DNA from: Arbacia lixula
Taxonomy: Eukaryota > Echinodermata > Echinoidea > Arbacioida > Arbaciidae
Assembly: GCA_963669155.1 (NCBI GenBank)
Contig: OZ022581.1
Coordinates: 7,277,726 to 7,341,725, forward strand
DNA length: 64,000 bases
Direction of reading: 5' to 3'
This document shows positions 1 to 11,346 of this stretch, one piece after another. The notes beneath the pieces were generated by a model. The model ran no database searches. It was not told the origin of the DNA and worked only from the letters and a program-made list of their open reading frames with translations. The translations under genes were made by a program, and so were the position numbers. Positions within the stretch are counted from its first letter, which is position 1. Each line of letters opens with the position of its first letter.

Positions 1-344
1 CACAGTTCCAAGATTCTTGAGACAGGAGGGAATGAATGCAGAAGAATTACAAACTGTTGTAGATAAAGTAAAAAGTAAAAAGGGCTCTCAGATTTAAAAT
101 CAATGAAGTTTCCTGTCATTAGGAGAAAACCTTGAGTGGCATTTTATAATGAAGGTTCTTTGTCCGTGAATTGTGAACATTTATATCGTTCATATGCATG
201 CTGATGGTCAGTTGTGTTTACTGTTACAATTCCATATGTTCCATTGTTATGCACGTGTCATAATAAATTTGCAGTGCCTTCTGGAAGAACAGAATAGATA
301 TAACACAATAATGCTCATCTTATTTGCAATTCGACACCCACCAG

Positions 345-3300
345 GACTGGTCGCCCACACTCCTGGTGTATGGTGACATGGGGCGGCAGGGTGGTGCCCC
401 CAGTCTACGCCTCATCAAACGGGCCGCCCAGAGCGGGTCCATCGACGCCATCATCCATGTTGGAGACTTTGCCTACGACCTGCACGATGAAGGAGGAAGG
501 GTGAGATCGATCAGTGCTTTTGCACTTGTCCAGCATAGTATGTTAAAGAAGGCTGGGCCCTTTTACAAAAATCTGCAAACTTCATGAAAGTTTGCACATA
601 TTTAGCATGTATCTTTGGGATACCAACTAAAATCTTAAGGTCAGAGGTACTGTAACTCCCGTAGAATAAATGAAGATCTAACTAGTTTTCACTGATTTTG
701 ACTATTTGTGGTATGAAAAAAGAAAGCTCAATCAATTATTGAAGATTATTTCCTCAAAACCGAATATTACACTTTGTCGATTCCAGGGAAAGGTTATATA
801 GCCACTCTCTCTCAAATGATGACAAAGTCAGGGAACTTTCAGAATTTGGTCTGCAAAAGGGCCGGGCTACCTTTAACCCTTTGTGTGCCACATGCACATT
901 TATTCATGTGTAATACCCACAAAACCCATGGAGCAGCAGCACATGAAGGGTAAAAGATGGTGTCTCCTTCTTGCAGACTTAAGATATAAAGTTCTTTACA
1001 TTCCATGAAGAAGAAAATGCCATTTAAGAAATTTACACATATAATGTGCACTGAAAATTGATTTTATTTGGTCTTCAATATCCCATTTAATTTCAAAATT
1101 ATTTTTAATCAGGCTTTTTAAAATGATAGTTTTGTTCTTGCCAAACTTATTACTGAGAACGTTATTTTAATCGCAGTATCAGTGACTCAGATAAATGCTG
1201 TACATATATACCTGGGGGTGTTTCACCAAGCTGTTCGGAAGCTACGGATGACTTTACGAAGAGCGGGCAACCCCTTCTTGTGCTAAATCACATTCTCAAG
1301 ATTTTGATTCCCATCAGCTTAAGTTCAAATCTGTTTTTTATAAATGAAAGTTCTTGTTGCTAACAAGTGTCTGAATACAATGCTAATGATTTCTCAAATT
1401 TTATTAGGTTTGTTGGAAATTAACTCCCATTATGTTAAAACAGGAACAAAGTGTGATATCGCATTTAGCGCAAGAAGGGATCACCAGTCGTTCGTAGTTC
1501 ACGAACAAGCTTGGTGAACCCCCCCCCCCCCTTTTTGTCTCGCCCACCGGAGGTGAAGGCGAGACTAAGGGATCCAAATGGCGTCCGTCCGTCGTCCGTC
1601 CGTCGTCCGTCCGTCGTCCGTCGTCCGTCACAAATGTTAAAGTTTACCTGCAAGACTCTCTTTTGACAAATAACTTCACATAGGTTGCTTGGATTACAAC
1701 CTAACTTGGGTCATAGATGCACTAGGGGTACCTTCATGTTATGGTACCGTTGGAGGTCACAGGATAAGGTCAAAGGTCATTTGAGGTCATCCTTAAAGTT
1801 TACCTGCAAGACTCTCTTTCTAACTTCACATGGATTGCTTGGATTACAACCTAACTTGGGTCATAGATGCACTTGGGGTACCTTCATGTTATGGTACCGT
1901 TGGAGGTCACAGGATAAGGTCAAAGGTCATTTGAGGTCATACGTTAAAGTTTACCTGCAAGACTCTCTTTTGACAAATAACTTGACATAGGTTGCTTGGA
2001 TTACAACCTAACTTGGGTCATAGATGCACTGGGGGTACCTTCATGTTATGGTGCTGTTGGAGGTCACAGGATAAGGTCAAAGGTCATTTGAGGTCATACG
2101 TTAAAGTTTACCTGCAAGACTCTCTTTTGACAAATAACTTCACATGGGTTGTTTGGATTACAACCTAACTTGGGTCATAGATGCACTGGGGGTACCTTCA
2201 TGTTATGGTGCTGTTGGAGGTCACAGGATAAGGTCAAAGGTCATTTGAGGTCATACGTTAAAGTTTACCTGCAAGACTCTCTTTTGACAAATAACTTCAC
2301 ATAGGTTGCTTGGATTACAACCTAACTTGGGTCATAGATGCACTAGGGGTACCTTCATGTTATGGTACCGTTGGAGGTCACAGGATAAGGTCAAAGGTCA
2401 TTTGAGGTCATCCTTAAAGTTTACCTGCAAGACTCTCTTTCTAACTTCACATGGATTGCTTGGATTACAACCTAACTTGGGTCATAGATGCACTTGGGGT
2501 ACCTTCATGTTATGGTACCGTTGGAGGTCACAGGATAAGGTCAAAGGTCATTTGAGGTCATACGTTAAAGTTTACCTGCAAGACTCTCTTTTGACAAATA
2601 ACTTGACATAGGTTGCTTGCATTACAACCTAACTTGGGTCATAGATGCACTGGGGGTACCTTCATGTTATGGTGCTGTTGGAGGTCACAGGATAAGGTCA
2701 AAGGTCATTTGAGGTCATACGTTAAAGTTTACCTGCAAGACTCTCTTTTGACAAATAACTTCACATAGGTTGCTTGGATTACAACCTAACTTGGGTCATA
2801 GATGCACTGGGGGTACCTTCATGTTATGGTACCGTTGGAGGTCACAGGATAAGGTCAAAGGTCATTTGAGGTCATACGTTAAAGTTTACCTGCAAGACTC
2901 TCTTTTGACAAATAACTTGACATAGGTTGCTTGGATTACAACCTAACTTGGGTCATAGATGCACTGGGGGTACCTTTATGTTATGGTGCTGTTGGAGGTC
3001 ACAGGATAAGGTCAAAGGTCATTTGAGATCATACGTTAAAGTTTACCTGCAAGACTCTCTTTTGACAAATAACTTCACATAGGTTGCTTGGATTACAACC
3101 TAACTTGGGTCATAGATGCACTGGGGGTACCTTCATGTTATGGTACCGTTGGAGGTCACAGGATAAGGTCAAAGGTCATTTGAGGTCATACGTTAAAGTT
3201 TACCTGCAAGACTCTCTTTTGACAAATAACTTCACATAGGTTGCTTGGATTACAACCTAACTTGGGTCATAGATGCACTGGGGGTACCTTCATGTTATGG

Positions 3301-6300
3301 TGCTGTTGGAGGTCACAGGATAAGGTCAAAGGTCATTTGAGGTCATACGTTAAAGTTTACCTGCAAGACTCTCTTTTGACAAATAACTTGACATAGGTTG
3401 CTTGGATTACAACCTAACTTGGGTCATAGATGCACTGGGGGTACCTCCTCTATTGTGCAACTGATTATCATCCTGTTTTGTCTTTGTCTAATCTAATAGA
3501 ACTTGGTGGAGGCTTTTTATTCCATCTCAAAGAAGGGGGAAGGTGGGGGAGGGGGAGTAGATAGAGGAAGTAGCATTGCGTGAAATAGCCCTTCTCATTT
3601 ATGGAATGTTACATTCTATGGCAGATATTTCACAATCAGCCAGGGATACAATTCTTTTGCGTAGCAACGGAGATCGCGATATTTCTGGTTATTTTCGCAA
3701 GTGGGCGAGACACAATATTGCTAATGCCTTGTTTTGTCAACTTTGTGATAAGATGACTGAAAATTGGCATCTGGAAGATAGTTTGATTGCATTTGGAAAG
3801 GGTGGTGAGCCTAAGGGTCAAATGACAATGAAGTAGTGTGGTTTTCATACATTCTTTGAATACTACATCACATCAGAGAAGACCTGCAAGTTGTAAACTG
3901 ATGTGATTCATGCAAATTTTATGCCTCCGCCACGAAGTGGTGGGAGGTATTATGTTTTTAGGATGTCCGTCCGTCCCAAAAACGTTTACGCAATATTTAG
4001 AGAACCGTTTAACAGATTTGCTTCAAACTTGATACCTGGGGAGCATTTCATGAAAGATGTCAGCACTGACAAATTGTCTTTCTTCGACAGTTACCATAGT
4101 AACAGTCAGAGGCTAGTGCCTCTCAGCCAATCAAAACCGAGGATTTCACTGAAATTGTTGGCACTGTCTATTTAGTCAGTGCTGACAACTTTCATGAAAC
4201 GCTCCCCTGTTTGTAATTGATAAAGCCAATGACCTGTGTAAAATTTGGGTCATATCGAAAAGAGGTCAAATGTCAATGAAATTTTGGGGAAAATGGCCCA
4301 AAATGTCTGTCCAGTAACCTTTTACACAGTATCTTGAGATCCGTCTAAAAGATTATAGGGTTAAAGATGTCTTGATCTTTTATCTTCCAGGTTGGTGATG
4401 ATTTCATGAATCGACTGCAGGATGTGGCGGCCTTTGTGCCGTATATGACCTGTCCTGGTAACCATGGTGAGGCCCCTAGAAGATATGCATTTTACTCAAG
4501 TTCAATATTAGGCACATAAGAGAGTTACGGCCACTGTAGACGACACGATTCTGCAGTCGTAAGGGCCTATAAATTGGAAATGTCACGTCATCTTCTTGCA
4601 CAAATCAAATGACCTGGTCCTGCGAAACAGCTAGTTGCAGAGTTGTACGACTGATTGTATATATAACAATGTCAGATTTAGTGATGTTATATCCAAACCC
4701 TTTTGATAAAGTCATTAATATGCAAATATGTGATGTTGAATAGAGTTAAAAAGCTTTTTTGTCTTTGCTAAATTGAAATGTAGAAATTCTAACAATTTTA
4801 TTTTTACTGCCAGTACTAAAGCTTACTTCTTAGTTCTCAATTTAAATGTGTCGCCAATGCATTCAGTCATGTTTAAGAATGCCCAATTCAGATGGAACAG
4901 TTTTGTGTTTAATTTTCAAATACATCCACATAATAGAGTGGCATGTGTTTGGCATAAATTGAGTTAATCCTTAATATGCCTCGATCACATTTAAACAAGA
5001 AGTGTAGCACACCCAAATTCTATGGAGTAAGATTTTATCTGGCACCTGAAGATTTAAAACAAACAACATGTCCCTCTCCTTCCCTCTGCATCTACACAAG
5101 GCCATTTGGCTTTATTTGTAGTTTCCTATTTTCATTCTGCCTTATACCATGTATACCTTGAATTACAAATTGTACATATATTGTTTTTAATTGAAATGAA
5201 AATAAATAAATGAATGAATGAATCTCACTCATTGCATGGTTGGGTTGCAGAAATTGCCCACAACTTCATCCACTACAAGTACCGCTTCTCCATGCCCCGG
5301 ATTGAGTGGCCCATGCAGGACGAGATGTGGTATAGCTTCGACATGGGCAACGTACACTTTATCAGGTACATATCTGCGTTAAACTAAAGACAAGGTGGCC
5401 CATTTGCAAAAGTCATGAACCTCTGCAGGAATCAGCAGGATCCCCTAACGCTACCATGTGTGCAATCTCATACAGTCATAGCTTAATGAACCTTTTCAGG
5501 AAAAGTGAAAAACTATTGATGTTAACGTTTGAAACGTGCAGTATCATAGCCATAGTCTACATTCATATACAGTATTGCAGCGTAAACCGGCGCAGTGCTG
5601 CCACTCCTCTTTCATATTGCTTCCATCGCAGCACACAGTGCGGGTGGGAAACCGCAATTGTGCTGGTGGGAAACCGCAATTGTGCTGGTTGTGGTCGAAA
5701 TCTCTAAGACACAAGAAGTGCAGAGGTTTTGAATGGCGCGTCAGAAACCTCCCCGAAATATAGCGATCGCTGTATTTCCGCTTAAAATCAGTGTCTAGCT
5801 GTACTATTAGGAGGGAAGATTTATACAGAATTTTCTCTCATTTTCCATGAAAAAAAAGAAGATTTTTTGGACCTGCAAAAGCACAACCCTGTCTTTAAGT
5901 CTGTTTTTGCATACTGTGCATGTCGGCAGCTTGCTTTTGGTACAGGCCAACTCTCGATTCTTGGTGAATAGAAAAAAAATTTCTGCTTGTTCTCTTGAAA
6001 TCAGATTATTACAGATGTTTTCTTTCGATTACTATGGGCTCCAAAATCAAGAACAAAGCAAATGGCTATTCCACTAAGTTTCATTTTAACAGTCAGTTGA
6101 AGTAAGACTCTTGATTTTCTGCCTGCATGGTGACTTTATTACAAATATTTCCTTCCAAGGTGGACAAACAAATTTAGGTAAAATCCCTCTTAAACAACGT
6201 TTCTGCAAGTAAGTGCTACAAATATGAACCTGAACAGGAGCAAAACTATTTAACTACTGATTGCACACATGAATGCAATTAAAATAGGAAAAAATACTTG

Positions 6301-8848
6301 ATATAGAGAGAACATGTGTCGACGTTGGAAGGTTTCAGGGGAATTGGTATACCCCTAGTGAATGAGTTCAAGACAATTTTGATCAAGGTATAGATTGTTT
6401 TTGTCTAAACACATGAAAACTTTCACAGTTATTCCACAGAGGTGTACTTTACCGGTCAATCGGAGGAGGACCAGATCCTGTGGCTGACGGGTGACCTACA
6501 GAGGGCCAATCAGGAGCGAGACGTCCGCCCCTGGGTCATCGTATTTGGCCACCGGCCAATGTACTGCTCCAACAATGACAGGGATGATTGCACCAAGCAG
6601 GTCTCGAAGGTCAGGAACGGGTGAGTGGAAGAATGTTCGTCTAGTGGTGTATGATTATACAGCGAAGCCTGCTGTTGCGACCACCTGAAAAGAAAGACTA
6701 CCTGCCTATGAATATTTCTTATTTCCCTTGAAAAATGTTTTTAATTGAAACCTGGTCATGAATACTATTTCTATGCTCACGAGTACCACATTTCTTGCCT
6801 ATCTTGAGCAGTCTTTATGTACAGGTTTCATTGTACTTAGACTGTATTCATGAGATTTTACAAACAGAGAATCAATAATGCCAAATATGTTACTCTGCTG
6901 ATAAATTGCTACTGATAATCTTTTGTCTCACAATTTATGGGCAACAAGGAATCTGAAAAGATCAAAACGTTTTGTGCACCGCTGCAATACTTCGTCAAGT
7001 GTGATACAAAATTTTAGTTAGTAGGGGTTTAAATACCATTTGGTCAGTGCAGCCCACTAACCAAAAACACGCTCCTAAACAGTCAAGAAGGAAGAAGGCC
7101 AATACTATCGGCCGGCGACGGGCGGTAACACGTTCCGACAGAGGACGAAGGACAAAGTCCACCGGCCGGCACTCACGGGTGAACAACCAGTCAAAGATAC
7201 TTCACCAGCCCCCTCTTCACTGCCCAACAATGCGATCCACGTCAAGGGCCTTTTGACTGGTCGTTCACCCGTGATTGATTCTGTGTCCGAATTTGAAGTT
7301 GCTATTTTATTCGTTGCTTGCGCAGCTGAATTCTCTCAGTTTGTTGGCGCACAGACACTTATTACAGAGAATGCCTGCGCAGTGTGCAGCCCCCTTTGTG
7401 AATGAACTCATATCCAGCAGTTTCGCTGTTCAAGTTTCCAAGCTCAGATCGGCAACCTCGCATTTACGAGAGTTGGGTGACAGCTTTGTCGAGTGCGTAT
7501 GGTACTTGCGGCTGGGCTCTCCCGGCCCTGAGAAAATGTGTACGTTACCGTACGTGCTGAGCGGCGCGAACACAAACAATTATTTAGAGTTTCTTTGCTG
7601 GTTGCGATTGATTAGCGTATTGTGAGTTGGTATTGGTATCAGACAGAACTATTGCAATGTGATATTAAAGATGATTCCCTAGCAGTGTAGAAATAAATTC
7701 AGGATCTTAAGCTTGTTTTGTATGTTACTTTTGGATGTATCTTTGATTTAAGAGATTAAAATTTTTGCCCGGTGATACCCTTTAAGATTTAAACTTACAT
7801 GAAACTTGATGTTTAAAGCTTGTTTCAATATGCATCTGCCAACTTCCCACATATCAAGTCTGGCTAAGAGTGAAGTTAACAAGAATTAAGGTGGGGAGGG
7901 AGGGGGGGAGTGTTCAAGGAAAGTATGAGAAGAGGAGAAATGTAGGAATTTGTATGATTTGACTCCGGATAGTCTATTAAGAATGCTGAAAAAAGCAGAA
8001 GTATTGGAAGAAATATGACATTTATGTTTTTAAAAGTTACTTATTTTACATGTCATATATTTTTCCCTCTTACAGATTGGAAGATCTGTTCTACGATAAT
8101 GGAGTTGATCTGATTATCGAAGCACACGAACACTCTTACGAGCGGTTCTGGCCCATGCACCGTGGTCACGTGACTGCCAAGCACTACGTAAATCCTGTCG
8201 CTCCAGTGCATGTCATAAGCGGGGCAGCTGGCTGCAACGAATTTGATGGAATTTGTGTGAATCCGATCTTGGGGAAGAGAGGTTGGTAAAGATTCATTTA
8301 CTCCATAATTGTGTTTCTGTTTGTGAGGCCTTGTAAAGATGAAGATAAATCCTCAAAATGTTTGACTCGAACATTTTGATATTAATTTAATCACTAAATC
8401 ACTTACAGCAAATTTCTTAAATGGACAATACATGAATTTAAGGCCATTGGCAAGAAGATTGCTCACGATCACCCTTTTAAAGGCCTTTTGTCTTCCCAGT
8501 AAAGTATATTCCCTTTAAAAATAATCTACAATGGCGGTCCAAAGACTATATTGATGTGTCTTACACTGACAACGAAAAGGCTCGAAACTGAATCACATTC
8601 ATAACGAAGTATAAAACACACGTAATATAAATACAGTTTACAAGCACAGCAGTGATATCCTTGGTTTGATTGCAGGTGAGTGGTCTGCTTACCGGTCATG
8701 GCTGCCGGGCCTGGAGGGGTTCGGCCGGCTGCATGTGGCCAACGCCACCCACCTCCGGTGGGAACAGAGACTGGCACGGGACGACGTCGTCGAGGATGAG
8801 TTCTGGATCGAGCAACACAACCACGGCTACTTCCCGCCACATTTATGA
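345..8848 (+). CDS. ACP7: Acid phosphatase type 7 (purple acid phosphatase), 5'-partial, six exons
   Basis: Metal-dependent phosphomonoesterase of the animal purple acid phosphatase-like family, expected to be secreted or lysosomal. Proposed exons: 345-500, 4391-4466, 5251-5365, 6429-6620, 8076-8281, 8676-8848 (TGA at 8846). All junctions close in phase. The metallophosphoesterase motifs appear in order: GDMG (exon 1), GDFAYD (exon 1), GNHE (split across exons 2/3), GHRPMYCS (exon 4) and AHEHSYER (exon 5). The family C-terminal part follows (HVISGAAGC, then EWSAYRSW). The N-terminal fibronectin-like part and signal peptide lie before the window. Exon 5 uses a weak donor (GTTGGT at 8282); it is the only choice that keeps phase with exon 6. 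The short stretch that normally separates KVRxG from LEDLFY is absent, so a micro-exon may have been missed. Family call is secure; exact splice positions are by eye. Confidence 0.88.
1213..1531. mobile_element. Foldback MITE, family B copy 1
   Basis: Terminal inverted repeats begin GGGTGTTTCACCAAGCTG on the left and return as CAAGCTTGGTGAACCCCC on the right. The arms extend inward through a shared CCCTTCTTGTGCTAAAT segment. A second full copy lies at 49397-49715 and compact derivatives at 50902-51128. No transposase is encoded, so this is a non-autonomous DNA element. Superfamily not assigned. Confidence 0.7.
1537..1565. repeat. Short hairpin before (GTCC)n microsatellite
   Basis: GTCTCGCC and GGCGAGAC form an 8-bp stem around a 13-nt loop. 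The hairpin is followed directly by a (GTCC)n-type microsatellite at about 1577-1629 and then by the 157-bp tandem array. This order is like pearl/HINE (Helentron-associated) elements of marine invertebrates. Confidence 0.55.
1630..3450. repeat. 12-unit tandem array, 157-bp unit with DR1 motifs
   Basis: The word TCATAGATGCACT recurs at 1711, 1861, 2018, 2175, 2332, 2482, 2639, 2796, 2953, 3110, 3267 and 3424. Spacings are 157 bp except two of 150 bp (after units 1 and 5). Units 1-4 and 5-8 therefore form a 621-bp higher-order duplication. Every complete unit (11 of them) contains the perfect direct repeat AGGTCAAAGGTCA, plus flanking AGGTCA half-sites upstream and downstream. Unit 9 has one half-site mutated (GAGATCA). 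Unit 12 is cut off near 3446. The array is the core of a larger dispersed element, not a gene. Confidence 0.93.
3926..3988. repeat. Second hairpin-(GTCC) module
   Basis: CCTCCGCCAC and GTGGTGGGAGG form a stem around 3926-3950. T-rich sequence and GTCCGTCCGTCCC (about 3965-3977) follow. The architecture is the same as at 1537-1629, but no tandem array follows here. It is probably a decayed or related non-autonomous Helentron-type insertion. Confidence 0.45.
4038..4207. mobile_element. 170-bp foldback MITE
   Basis: Inverted ends GGGGAGCATTTCATGAAAG and CTTTCATGAAACGCTCCCC. The arms continue inward through GTCAGCACTGAC. It is nested inside the hairpin-(GTCC) repeat that starts at 3926. No clear target duplication seen. 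Confidence 0.75.
4467..5250 (+). other. ACP7 intron 2
   Basis: AT-rich intron from donor GTGAGG to acceptor GGGTTGCAG. Its last part is a 5'-truncated LINE 3' end (about 5097-5222). Nothing coding is seen. Confidence 0.6.
5097..5222 (+). mobile_element. 5'-truncated LINE 3' end (same family as 57333-61610)
   Basis: The segment starting GGCCATTTGGCTTTATTTG matches, base for base with few changes, the 3' UTR of the full-length LINE near 57340-57475 read on the - strand. It ends in an (AATG)n-type tail, whereas the full-length copy ends in (GAAAC)n. The tail stops 28 bp before the ACP7 exon 3 acceptor. Confidence 0.82.
5366..6428 (+). other. ACP7 intron 3
   Basis: About 1.06 kb, with a 22-bp word (starting GTGGGAAACCGC) duplicated in tandem around 5646-5690. 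No other repeat or coding signal is recognised. Confidence 0.5.
6621..8075 (+). other. ACP7 intron 4
   Basis: Contains a GC-richer block (about 7040-7620). Within it, TCACGGGTGAAC and GTTCACCCGTGA form an inverted repeat (arms near 7171-7195 and 7250-7276). A 116-codon open frame at 7275-7625 has no recognisable domain and is not called. A micro-exon for the residues missing between ACP7 exons 4 and 5 could hide here, but I did not find one. Confidence 0.45.
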
Positions 8849-10364
8849 TGAAATATCGCGATGTTTGCAATGTGGGTGGGGATTTCATCTCTGTTCAGCC
8901 CACCTACGTTGACTGAAAGTATGTGACAATGTGTGTATAATTCCATTCATGAAATATCTGTTACTTGCAAAGTGGATGGCAATTATGTCTCTGTTCAGCT
9001 CACCTCTATTCGCCATACCGTACATAAGGAAAAATTGTCCCATCATGAACAGCGCAGTCACATGCAGATTTTGTTTGCAGTCATATCCACTTGTGGTCTA
9101 ATCTACTAGTATATGAGACCAGGAGCAACATTGCCTGCAATTAACATCCGGATGTCACTGTGTGAAGCATTATGGGATAATTCCCCCCTTCAACTATATG
9201 TAGTAGGGAGACTCGACTCAGAGTTGAGTGGAAACGTATGAATAGTTTCGCTTCTCAACTGAACTGGACATCACAAAGAACAAGTGAGGGAAATTGTGTG
9301 ACCTGGGCCCTGTCTTATAAAGATTTGCAACTGATAACAACTTGACTTGCAATTGATATCAATTGTAACTCTGTACATTACAGAATAGTGGAATAAGTTT
9401 GGGATCAATGCAGATCAATCACAACTTTTTATAAGACAGGGCTCTGGACGTCACACTTGAAGAATAGAGAAAATGGAACCTGTGCTCTCTTGATTTCATC
9501 ATTCATGGAGAGGGCAATATGTGATTCATTCACATTCAAGATATTAGCCAAAAAAAAACCCCAAATAACTGTGCTTAAAAAATATGACCAGTACTACTAG
9601 AACATTGATTGGACTGTATATAGTATACATATATTTTTGTTAGCGTGGAGCTTTACAGATAGCTCTGTAAGACCAGTCAGAGTGATATTCCGGTGCAGGT
9701 TTCATTCCATAAAAAATAAGGTGTAACACATGATAGTTCTCTTGATAAAAATTACCTCCTATTTGGGGTGTGTCAAGAACATTTTTCTGCAATTTTCACC
9801 TGTTTTCTCACACAAATACAAGTACAAATTAGCCCCCCAAAAAACTACCACTATTTTTTGCATTTCAGTTACTCTTTTACAAAAAACACCCCTCTTGCGA
9901 CATTACAAGAACACAAAGAAACTCTTTCTTCACATGATGCACAAAATTTTGAGGAAGCTGTCATAAAATTTCATTTTGATGACATACAAATTTGGCAAAA
10001 CATGTACACTGAAAATATCGCTTTTCGAGTTTTCCTCGAAGTTGGACACCATCGTAATGCATTTGATTCAATGCAATTCAATTCAGTTGTGGTTTATTGT
10101 TAAAAACATACTGGATATGAAAGTCTGGAGACTAGAATTATCAGTATTCAGTTTACTGTGAACAGATGTCATGCAGTCATATACTGTATATGTGCACCCG
10201 CTGCACATGGTGACACACCCTTTCATGACTTCTTCTTTTGAAGTGTTTTGCAACTTTTGAGACCAAGTTTGAAGAAAAAAATCAGACACCCTGTGCAGAG
10301 TTCTGTTCTGTGCATAGTACATGTAGGCTTGTGTACAAAATACCGTGTTTCCTATACTGCTCTG
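8849..10364. other. ACP7 3' UTR and intergenic stretch
   Basis: No gene is seen. The stretch contains the small foldback MITE at 9305-9444 and AT-rich DNA. The ACP7 polyadenylation site was not located with confidence. Confidence 0.4.
9305..9444. mobile_element. 140-bp foldback MITE
   Basis: Ends GGGCCCTGTCTTATAAAG and TTTTTATAAGACAGGGCTC are inverted repeats with an AT-rich centre. No coding capacity. Confidence 0.72.
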
Positions 10365-10373
10365 TGGTGACGG

Positions 10374-10964
10374 TTATCTTAACTGCAAACCCCGACTGCC
10401 GACAAAGTGACAAATGACTTCCACATCGGCCATGATAGCTACTTGTGCTTGACGAAAGCGTAGTAATACGCCCGACAGCTTGTTCGTTAGGTCTGGCCCT
10501 TGCCTGACGACATCGTTCAATCCTACACCATCAGATTTGGCCGCGCAGTCGAAAACGATGCGAACTTTCTCTGGTTTCTTCTCGTTAACCACAGGGTGAT
10601 GCGGTAAATACCAACAAGTTCCGTCCAGTGGTAGAGAATCATCCACTGCTTCAGCGTAGCCCTTGTCGAGTAGGTCAGCCATGCCTTGTGAATACTTGGC
10701 ATGCATCAATTCATCTTTGCTTAGTCGTCTTCTCAAGGATTCAAGCCTCTGCTGAGCCATCCATCTGTTGTCACTCAAGGGTGGCGGTTGTTCCTTGAAT
10801 GGTATGGGCAGCTGGTAATGTCCTCCACTCCTTACCACGTTATCCTCCCATAACTTCAACACTTCCTGGTCCTGAACTGACATTCCCTTGGCAGCTGTGT
10901 TTATATTACACATATCACTGGTCTCAAGGGACCAAAATATCTTGCACTGACTGTCGAGTGACAT
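10374..10964 (-). pseudogene. BEL/Pao reverse transcriptase N-terminal fragment
   Basis: Shows the linker and RT fingers typical of BEL/Pao: HYQLPIPFK, WYLPHHPVV, KVRIVFDCAAKS and QVAIMADVE. The catalytic palm (YxDD) is missing, because the sequence runs straight into the LTR remnant after about residue 180. Confidence 0.82.
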
Positions 10965-11346
10965 TTCCTCCTCGTCTTGTCTCCAAAGGACACCCTAGCT
11001 CAGGATAGTCTTGACCAATCAGAATATCCACCTTGACTTTATTCGAGCTTGGAAAGTGGATATCCGAAAGATGTGCAAACTGATCGACATCTCGTCTACA
11101 AAGTAAGTGGTCTCCACTTATGTTGATGTCGGCCTTGGTGTACACTCGAGGGAGAGTCACTACTCTTGGCGAAGACCTTGGCTCAATCCTCAAACTAATG
11201 ACAGTGGTGTGGAGTTCACTGTTAGCCCTGTCCAGAGTTGACACAGACACCATGCTAGCTGATCCATGGGCCTTTACCCTCTCAGCTAATTCCTCCGTGC
11301 AGAATGTGCTAGTGGAACCAGAGTCCAAAAGTGCCAGGGCCATCAT
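10924..11346 (-). pseudogene. BEL/Pao aspartic protease segment (DUF1758 type)
   Basis: The active-site motif LLDSGSTSTFC is followed by a retropepsin-like beta-rich stretch ending near DILIGQDYPEL. It sits in a different frame from the upstream gag and the downstream RT, so the polyprotein is interrupted on both sides. Confidence 0.8.

Larger units (their letters stand above)
501..4390 (+). other. ACP7 intron 1, repeat-filled
   Basis: The intron runs from donor GTGAGA at 501 to acceptor TATCTTCCAG ending 4390. It holds a foldback MITE (1213-1531), a hairpin plus (GTCC)n block, the 157-bp tandem array, and a second hairpin-(GTCC) module with a nested 170-bp MITE (3926-4207). I see no coding sequence. 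Open frames over the array are repeat artefacts. Confidence 0.7.

Noticed and set aside
1685..2611. Two identical 101-codon open frames
   Set aside because: They are the same tandem-repeat units read twice; stops appear in the variant units and nothing suggests a protein.
1630..3450. CRISPR-like or centromeric satellite reading of the 157-bp array
   Set aside because: There are no unique spacers, and the eukaryotic intron context with a hairpin-microsatellite flank fits a dispersed element better than a centromere.
7275..7625. 116-codon open frame in ACP7 intron 4
   Set aside because: No recognisable motif; it lies in a GC-richer patch with an inverted repeat and is not in phase with the ACP7 exons.
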